Part shown: in pieces, positions 1 to 4,047 of the stretch
Layout: each line of letters begins with the position of its first letter
Position numbering within the stretch: the first letter of the stretch is position 1
From: CAZUQP01 sp964622455
GTDB taxonomy: Bacteria > Pseudomonadota > Gammaproteobacteria > DSM-16500
Assembly (NCBI GenBank): GCA_964622455.1
Contig: CAZUQP010000006.1
Location: 1-10,154, forward strand
Length of the DNA: 10,154 nt
Direction: 5' to 3'
The notes under the pieces: generated by a model
What the model saw: only the letters and a program-made list of their open reading frames with translations
What the model was told of the DNA's origin: nothing
Database searches by the model: none
Program-made: the position numbers and the translations under genes

Positions 1-27
1 TTGCTTCGCTTCGCTCGCAATGACGGC
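1..27 (-). repeat. Edge of a dispersed GTCATTGCGAGCGAAGC-type repeat
   Basis: Read on the minus strand this begins CGTCATTGCGAGCGAAGC and continues with a second GAAGC unit to the window edge. That wording matches from memory a short intergenic repeat found in many copies in several unrelated AT-rich bacterial genomes, including intracellular ones. Only part of the unit is visible. Degenerate echoes of its AATGACG core follow at about 45-51 and 64-70, which suggests a decayed cluster rather than one copy. It is non-coding and lies upstream of the membrane enzyme gene. The identification is by recall; a copy-number count in the parent genome would settle it. Confidence 0.55.
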
Positions 28-76
28 TTGTTTTTTTATCAACGAATGACGTAACTTTTACAGCAATGAGGGTTAT

Positions 77-106
77 TTGCAACGACGAGCCTTAAAAAAT
101 TATATT
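77..106 (+). promoter_or_regulatory. Candidate sigma-70 promoter of the membrane enzyme gene
   Basis: A TTGCAA hexamer at 77-82 (4 of 6 against TTGACA) is followed after 18 bp by TATATT at 101-106 (5 of 6 against TATAAT). An overlapping TATAAA lies at 106-111. Transcription would begin near 113 and leave a leader of about 37 nt. In that leader sits an 11-bp quasi-palindrome, GAGAA-G-TTCTC at 124-134, just before the ribosome binding site. The region is very AT-rich, so chance hexamers are expected and the call is tentative. Confidence 0.35.
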
Positions 107-140
107 ATAAATTATTTAACAGTGAGAAGTTCTCTCATAC

Positions 141-152
141 GAGGAAAAATTG
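141..152 (+). promoter_or_regulatory. Ribosome binding site that fixes a TTG start
   Basis: GAGG at 141-144 is followed by five A residues and then TTG at 150-152. The 5-nt gap and strong purine run support initiation at TTG. The next in-frame Met is about residue 80, inside the second membrane segment, so a later ATG start would remove the first membrane segment and most of the second. Confidence 0.65.
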
Positions 153-2195
153 AATACTTCTAGTAATACACAAAAAAGCCATTTATTTAGCTATCTTCTC
201 GCTTTAACTTTACTTTTTATATTGGCAGAAATAAGTTTTGCCATTGAATGCAGCAAAATTTATTTAGCAGATTTTAAATTAGTTGCCAATCACTTGACTG
301 TGCCTTTAACAATTGTTCCTGGTGTTATTTATTTTATCTTTGCAGAGCTTCTTCTGCATCTTGTTTTTTTACTGATTATCTGGTTGATGGCGAGATTGAT
401 TGGCAGGGCTTTTTCGTGGCCATCTAAAAAAACAGACACGCTCGGGATCACTTTGTGGTTTATCGCTTTATTGACGCTCTTGCTGGAAAATCGAATTTTT
501 TTTCCCAATTCAAAATTTTCAAATGTTATCTTTAGCGGGATACCTTTGATATTGATTCAAATATTTTTTGTTATTTTTTCTATAACATTATTAGCAGCTT
601 TTTTGTTTTCGCTATATGGATTTTTTTATCGATTTAAAAAAAAGGCGCTATTTCTTTTTTTAGGGACAATTGTTTTTACGAGTTTTCTTTTATTCCATAA
701 AAAAACTGTTTTAGATGCATCAACACCTCTAAAACCTAATATTATTTTAATTGGTATCGATTCATTAAGACCCGATTTTTTAGGTTTTTTTGGTTATACG
801 CCCATTTCTCCGCATATCGACCATTTTTTAAATAATGCTACTGTATTTTCGGAATCACTCACTCCTTTAGCAAGAACATATCCTTCATGGGTGAGTATTT
901 TGACGGGGATTTATCCTAAATTAAATACTATCCGTACGAATTTGGCGGACCAAAGTCATTTAGCATTTGGCAAAACGTTACCGGCTATTTTGCAACGCCA
1001 AGGATATAAAACGATTTTTGCAACGGATGAAACACGATTCAGTAATATTGATCAACGATATGGATTTAATGAAATTGTGGTGCCGCCCATCGGATTTAAT
1101 GATTTTTTATTGGGAACGCTAAATGATTTTCCGTTATCCAATTTAGTGGTGAATACGACACTGGGCAAATATTTATTTCCGCATACGTATGCCAATCGCG
1201 CTGTTTTTGCAACTTATGAACCGAATAGTTTTTTAAATCTTTTAAAACCTATGTTATCTCAATCAAGAATGAAACCTGTTTTTTTAGCAGTCCATTTTTG
1301 TTTGCCGCATTTTCCATACGCATGGGCGGCCTTGCCAGTCAATCAAATATCGATTCATCATTATCAAGCGGCCATTCATCGAGCGGATGAACAATTTTAC
1401 GATTTTATGCGGCTTTTAAAACAAAATCATTTTTTAGATCACGCAATTGTTGTGTTGTTATCCGATCATGGGGAAGCGGTTGAAATGCCGGGTGACCGTA
1501 TTACCGATCCTGATTTATATGTGACACAGGGAAAAAATAAAGTGATCCCACATTTTTATCCACCGACTGCCACCCGAGAAAAAGTGAACATGTCAGGCGG
1601 TCATGGTACGGACGTGCTGGGTTTATCGCAATATCACACAGTGCTTGCTTTTCGCTCTTTTGGGTTGATACCGAACCAAGTCAAAGTGGTGCCGGGGCTC
1701 GTCTCTTTGATGGATATTAAAGCAACTTTACTGACCTATTTGCATCTTCCTCTCGAGAAAATAAATGGCGTTGCTTTGAATGATTATATTTTTAGCAGCC
1801 CATCCAAAGTATCGATGCGGCAGGATTTTTTTACAGAAAGTGATTTTTCACCCGAAGCCATTCGTTCCGTTCATCCCGAAGAAAGAAAAGTACTGTTTGA
1901 AGGTATCGATTATTTTCAGATTGATCCCAAAACGACGCGCGTGACGGTGAAAGACAGTATGCTTAAGATGATTATTTCGAGTAAACAGTATGCAGATTTT
2001 TATGGGCCTTGGGTACTTGCTTTATATCCGCAAAATAAAACCGTGATGACACCTATCCTTGTGAATCTTGAAACAGGTGAGTGGACAGATAATTTAACTA
2101 GCTCATTTGCTAAGAAATCACCTGTTAATCACATGCTCTTTGCATTAAAAGAATTTTTTAGTAGTGATATTACGCGCATCGAAAAGAAAATTTGA
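150..2195 (+). CDS. Membrane-anchored sulfatase/alkaline-phosphatase superfamily enzyme, probable phosphotransferase or phosphodiesterase
   Basis: The 681-residue protein has an N-terminal membrane domain of about five hydrophobic segments (near 13-33, 53-82, 98-116, 128-158, 166-184), followed by a catalytic domain (about 195-560) expected to face the periplasm. Superfamily landmarks are visible: N-I-I-L-I-G-I-D with Asp204 as a metal ligand, the nucleophile region A-R-T-Y-P-S-W ending in L-T-G-I-Y-P with Thr243, S-D-H-G-E with Asp439/His440, and G-G-H-G with His485. In sulfatases the nucleophile region is C-x-P-S-R. Here Cys is Thr and Arg is Trp, so formylglycine sulfatase chemistry is unlikely. 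A Thr nucleophile is what phosphoethanolamine or phosphoglycerol transferases and NPP-type phosphodiesterases use. The five-helix plus catalytic-domain plan resembles LtaS/EptA-like envelope-modifying enzymes, but the substrate cannot be read from sequence. The TTG start is chosen on the ribosome binding site at 141-144. The gene stands alone on its strand and converges with the effector-like gene. Confidence 0.8.
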   Translation: MNTSSNTQKSHLFSYLLALTLLFILAEISFAIECSKIYLADFKLVANHLTVPLTIVPGVIYFIFAELLLHLVFLLIIWLMARLIGRAFSWPSKKTDTLGITLWFIALLTLLLENRIFFPNSKFSNVIFSGIPLILIQIFFVIFSITLLAAFLFSLYGFFYRFKKKALFLFLGTIVFTSFLLFHKKTVLDASTPLKPNIILIGIDSLRPDFLGFFGYTPISPHIDHFLNNATVFSESLTPLARTYPSWVSILTGIYPKLNTIRTNLADQSHLAFGKTLPAILQRQGYKTIFATDETRFSNIDQRYGFNEIVVPPIGFNDFLLGTLNDFPLSNLVVNTTLGKYLFPHTYANRAVFATYEPNSFLNLLKPMLSQSRMKPVFLAVHFCLPHFPYAWAALPVNQISIHHYQAAIHRADEQFYDFMRLLKQNHFLDHAIVVLLSDHGEAVEMPGDRITDPDLYVTQGKNKVIPHFYPPTATREKVNMSGGHGTDVLGLSQYHTVLAFRSFGLIPNQVKVVPGLVSLMDIKATLLTYLHLPLEKINGVALNDYIFSSPSKVSMRQDFFTESDFSPEAIRSVHPEERKVLFEGIDYFQIDPKTTRVTVKDSMLKMIISSKQYADFYGPWVLALYPQNKTVMTPILVNLETGEWTDNLTSSFAKKSPVNHMLFALKEFFSSDITRIEKKI

Positions 2196-3602
2196 ATTGG
2201 CCGGATGTTCCATAAATAAGTTTTTAATGCTGCTGTTTTTGCTCAGCATAATCTTTGACAAAAAGGAGAATGCCGCCCACGCAGCGTTAAGACTCCCGAT
2301 CAGGCAGATCGAGGAGGAGGAGTCGGGGTAGTCAGAGGAGTAGGTGCGGACAGGGAAATTAGCATCAAGACTAAACCTATCATTAAGAGGAAAGAAGGAA
2401 GTGTCAAAATAATCCCCCAAGCTACGTTTTAAGTTCTTGTCATTCCCCGCGAATGTTTGCGCTAAATTTGCAGGTAAAAACCGGCGGATATAACAAATAA
2501 TCTTCTCCCAAAATAACAGATTCTTGAGACTTCTCCACTCATTGCCAAAAGCAGCATATTTTTCAATATATAAGTCCAAAGCATGCAAAAGAAGTTTTTC
2601 ATTAAACTGTTTTCCCGTAGTAATCACACCCTTGGGTTCGAGATATTGCCTAAATTCAGCCAGCGCTTGATTGCATTCCGCATCCGTTGCATCCTCAATG
2701 GCTTTGACCACTTTATTCAGTGCTTCAATATCACGTAAACAACGCTCTTCTTCTGATTTCTCATCAGGAAATCGTTCGTTCATTTGCTTTGCTATTTCAG
2801 CTTCACCCTCTGGCAATTGCCGCAAATAAGAGGCGATCATTTCTGACATGCCATCAACAACTTTTTTGCCACTGATGATCACATCAAAATCGTCAGCACC
2901 CGCAGCAATTTGTAAAGCGGTGCCTTTCATTTTGACGGGATTATTTTTATCAAGGCCAAAGGAATAACTCGCTACGGTATCTTTTTTTAATAACAACTTT
3001 GATAACAAGGTTTTGTCCGTAAGCCAACTCGCTTGTTTTAACATGGCTTCAGCTTCATCTTTCTTACCATAGATGATGTGTTGTAATAGCTTTCTCCTAT
3101 AAAGCAGCGCTCCCACATCTTCGTTCGCTTGACGACAAGTTATTGAAAAGCGGACGAGCGATGCTGAGTCAGGAAAGACGAGCGATGCTGAGTCAGGAAA
3201 CGGGAAGATAGCCTCTTCCATCATATCGTTCGCAATAAGCGACAATTTGCTCTCTGATGGTTGCTGCTTAAGCGGAATAGTCGATGGGTCTTTGATGATT
3301 CCTGCCTGGGATAAGGCCATTTGAATGATAGCATCCTTATTTTGGTTTTTGAGATCGAGAGAAGAAGGAAGCGAGACAATGTTGAATCCTTCGTCTTTCT
3401 CTGCCCACTGGCCTTCGAGAATAAAATAGGCGTGATATCTTTGCTCCCATGGAGTGTTGCTGTTTGAATCAGGAGGACACAATAAAACAGCGTTGCCACC
3501 CTTAATACGCATGTGCGCTTCGGCGAGCGTTTCTAGCTTGCCATTTTTCAGGAAACAAAGCTCATAGGAATCCTGTTTTGATTCTGTTCTATTGCTCGAC
3601 AT
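2145..3602 (-). CDS. Effector-like protein with F-box-like and ankyrin-like segments; 3' end probably frameshifted
   Basis: A protein of 485 residues as read, starting at ATG 3602. An upstream GTG at 3608 overlaps the Shine-Dalgarno and is rejected. The first 115 residues are not recognised. Residues about 121-160 look like a degenerate F-box: M-M-E-E-A-I-F-P-F, a P-D-S-A-S-L turn, then V-R-F-S-I-T-C-R-Q. Its turn is duplicated as two FPDSASLV units. About 170-250 resembles a degenerate ankyrin-type segment (AEAMLKQ, then KGTALQIAAGADD). About 250-400 is helical, with conserved-looking KGVITTGKQFN and LKNLLFWEKI blocks and then SFFPL. From memory this order occurs in candidate Dot/Icm effector families of Legionellales. 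No enzyme active site is seen, so a host-directed adaptor role is inference. After N-A-A-W-A-A-F the frame seems lost: the -1/+1 alternative reads FVKDYAEQKQQH and stops at 2224. As written, the last about 26 residues (plus-strand positions 2145-2223) are probably not native and run antisense into the neighbouring gene. Confidence 0.65.
   Translation of the reverse strand: MSSNRTESKQDSYELCFLKNGKLETLAEAHMRIKGGNAVLLCPPDSNSNTPWEQRYHAYFILEGQWAEKDEGFNIVSLPSSLDLKNQNKDAIIQMALSQAGIIKDPSTIPLKQQPSESKLSLIANDMMEEAIFPFPDSASLVFPDSASLVRFSITCRQANEDVGALLYRRKLLQHIIYGKKDEAEAMLKQASWLTDKTLLSKLLLKKDTVASYSFGLDKNNPVKMKGTALQIAAGADDFDVIISGKKVVDGMSEMIASYLRQLPEGEAEIAKQMNERFPDEKSEEERCLRDIEALNKVVKAIEDATDAECNQALAEFRQYLEPKGVITTGKQFNEKLLLHALDLYIEKYAAFGNEWRSLKNLLFWEKIICYIRRFLPANLAQTFAGNDKNLKRSLGDYFDTSFFPLNDRFSLDANFPVRTYSSDYPDSSSSICLIGSLNAAWAAFSFLSKIMLSKNSSIKNLFMEHPANSNFLFDARNITTKKFF
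3153..3200 (-). repeat. Exact 24-bp tandem duplication inside the effector-like gene
   Basis: Positions 3153-3176 and 3177-3200 are identical over all 24 bases. The unit is a multiple of three, so the reading frame is kept, and it adds a second FPDSASLV octapeptide at about residues 143-150. The copies have no synonymous differences, which points to a recent event such as replication slippage. It falls in the turn between the two helices of the F-box-like segment, where an eight-residue insertion could be tolerated or could disable the fold. Confidence 0.95.
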
Positions 3603-3607
3603 GGACA

Positions 3608-3613
3608 CACCTC
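3608..3613 (-). promoter_or_regulatory. Shine-Dalgarno of the effector-like gene
   Basis: On the minus strand GAGGTG lies here. Its GAGG core is separated from ATG at 3602 by 7 nt. The alternative GTG codon at 3608-3606 overlaps this motif and cannot use it, which decides the start in favour of ATG. Confidence 0.7.
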
Positions 3614-3619
3614 GTTTTT

Positions 3620-3637
3620 TATCATTTTATGATAATA
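3620..3637 (-). promoter_or_regulatory. -10 element within a palindrome, promoter of the effector-like gene
   Basis: On the minus strand TATTAT (3637-3632) is a plausible -10, giving a start of transcription near 3624 and a leader of about 22 nt. Overlapping it is the perfect inverted repeat TATCAT-TTT-ATGATA at 3620-3634, placed where a bound repressor would cover the -10 and start site. No good -35 hexamer is visible at 17 bp, which would fit an activator-dependent promoter. The AT-rich background lowers confidence. Confidence 0.4.
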
Positions 3638-3647
3638 CACACCCTAT

Positions 3648-3664
3648 CTTAACAGTTGATTAAG
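3648..3664 (-). promoter_or_regulatory. PmrA-like response-regulator box upstream of the effector-like gene
   Basis: On the minus strand the sequence reads CTTAATCAACTGTTAAG: two TTAA cores separated by 7 bp, the spacing of the PmrA pattern YTTAAK-N5-YTTAAK, with only the first base of the second half off consensus. It ends 10 bp upstream of the candidate -10. In Legionella and Coxiella, PmrA is known to activate many Dot/Icm effector genes through tandem TTAA boxes near the -35. Because TTAA is its own complement, the site also reads as an inverted repeat (CTTAA/TTAAG), and TTAA is common in AT-rich DNA. Regulation by PmrA is therefore inferred from spacing plus gene type. Confidence 0.45.
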
Positions 3665-3701
3665 AATTAAATATAAAATGCAATTGCCATAGTGTATTTT
3701 A

Positions 3702-3717
3702 AAATTGTACACAATTT
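3702..3717. promoter_or_regulatory. Operator-like palindrome between divergent genes
   Basis: AAATTGT-AC-ACAATTT is a perfect inverted repeat with 7-bp arms and a 2-bp centre. Size and symmetry suit a dimeric helix-turn-helix repressor, for example of the MarR or TetR type. It lies about 80 bp upstream of the effector-gene start site and about 300 bp upstream of fadE. No such regulator gene is in the window, so the binding protein is unknown. Confidence 0.45.
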
Positions 3718-3738
3718 CAAATTTTACTCATAAGTATT

Positions 3739-3808
3739 AAAAAAAATGATAAAAAACTGCGTAGAAAAATCTCAATTTTTATAACCCATTGAAAAAAAAC
3801 GTTTTTTT
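3739..3808. other. Roughly phased A/T tracts, probably intrinsically curved DNA
   Basis: Homopolymer tracts occur at 3739-3746 (A8), 3751-3756 (A6), 3765-3769 (A5), 3776-3780 (T5), 3792-3799 (A8) and 3802-3808 (T7). The first four have centres 11 to 14 bp apart, near the helical repeat, which favours a bend. The last two flank CG to form a 16-bp palindrome, A7-CG-T7, at 3793-3808. The stretch is also easily melted and sits just before the GATCT repeats and DnaA boxes. Confidence 0.5.
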
Positions 3809-3834
3809 ACTTGTGTCCAATTCATGAACTTTTT

Positions 3835-3859
3835 GATCTTATCCTTGATCTCATTGTAT
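3835..3859 (+). repeat. GATCT direct repeats resembling oriC 13-mers
   Basis: GATCT begins at 3835 and again at 3847, a 12-bp period. Counting the unconstrained positions as matches, each copy agrees with the E. coli oriC 13-mer pattern GATCTNTTNTTTT at 10 of 13 positions. Each contains a GATC, a Dam methylation site if Dam is present. They lie between the A/T tracts and the DnaA boxes, the same order as in E. coli oriC. Each match alone is weak. Confidence 0.35.
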
Positions 3860-3891
3860 TTAGGATAGTTTTCTATAGGTTAATAACAGAC

Positions 3892-3914
3892 TTATCCACA
3901 GAAATTGTGGATAA
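3892..3914. promoter_or_regulatory. Two perfect DnaA boxes in inverted orientation
   Basis: TTATCCACA at 3892-3900 and its exact reverse complement TGTGGATAA at 3906-3914 are separated by 5 bp. Both match the high-affinity DnaA box at 9 of 9. Two perfect 9-mers this close, in an intergenic region, are very unlikely by chance. Weaker TATCC-core sequences (6 of 9) lie at 3839-3847 and, inverted, at 3860-3868. The site may belong to a replication origin, a DnaA-titrating locus, or a promoter under DnaA control. dnaA, dnaN, gidA and rpmH are not in the window. Confidence 0.8.
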
Positions 3915-3968
3915 CATTTTTATCTGAATCGCATGGAGTAGAATTTGTTCTTTATATCAATAAAACTA

Positions 3969-3995
3969 TTCTTTAAGAAATAAAGTGATTATACT
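3969..3995 (+). promoter_or_regulatory. Candidate fad operon promoter with overlapping palindrome
   Basis: TATACT at 3990-3995 is a good -10 (5 of 6) and would start transcription near 4002, about 46 nt before the fadE ATG. No convincing -35 exists. Instead the expected -35 position is covered by TTCTT-T-AAGAA (3969-3979), a small palindrome that could be an operator. No FadR-type operator of the E. coli kind was recognised. The DnaA box pair lies about 75 bp upstream of the -10. Confidence 0.3.
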
Positions 3996-4047
3996 TGTCG
4001 CCCAAAAAGTAATGTCATATCAATCATAATAAATTTAAGGAGTAGTG

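Larger units (their letters stand above)
3603..4047. other. Divergent intergenic region with stacked regulatory and origin-like motifs
   Basis: No coding sequence is supported in this 445-bp AT-rich stretch between the minus-strand effector-like gene and the plus-strand fad operon. In order it holds the effector-gene leader and promoter, a PmrA-like box, a 16-bp palindrome, a run of A and T tracts, two GATCT direct repeats, a pair of perfect DnaA boxes, and a candidate fad promoter with a small palindrome. It is longer and more structured than two back-to-back promoters would need. Confidence 0.7.

Noticed and set aside
2227..2249. ATGCTG/CAGCAT stem with a T-containing loop as terminator of the membrane enzyme gene
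   Set aside because: The T run is in the loop, not after the stem, and the sequence lies in what looks like the original 3' coding end of the convergent gene.
3221..3499. 92-residue minus-strand open frame within the effector-like gene
   Set aside because: It is an out-of-frame shadow of the longer gene, with no ribosome binding site and no recognisable protein features.
3921..4030. IHF-type sites (TATCAA near 3955 and 4018)
   Set aside because: Both lack the TTR half at the required distance, and TATCAA is expected by chance in AT-rich DNA.
4045..4047. GTG as the fadE start
   Set aside because: It is only 2 nt from the Shine-Dalgarno. The adjacent ATG at 4048 has a 5-nt spacing.
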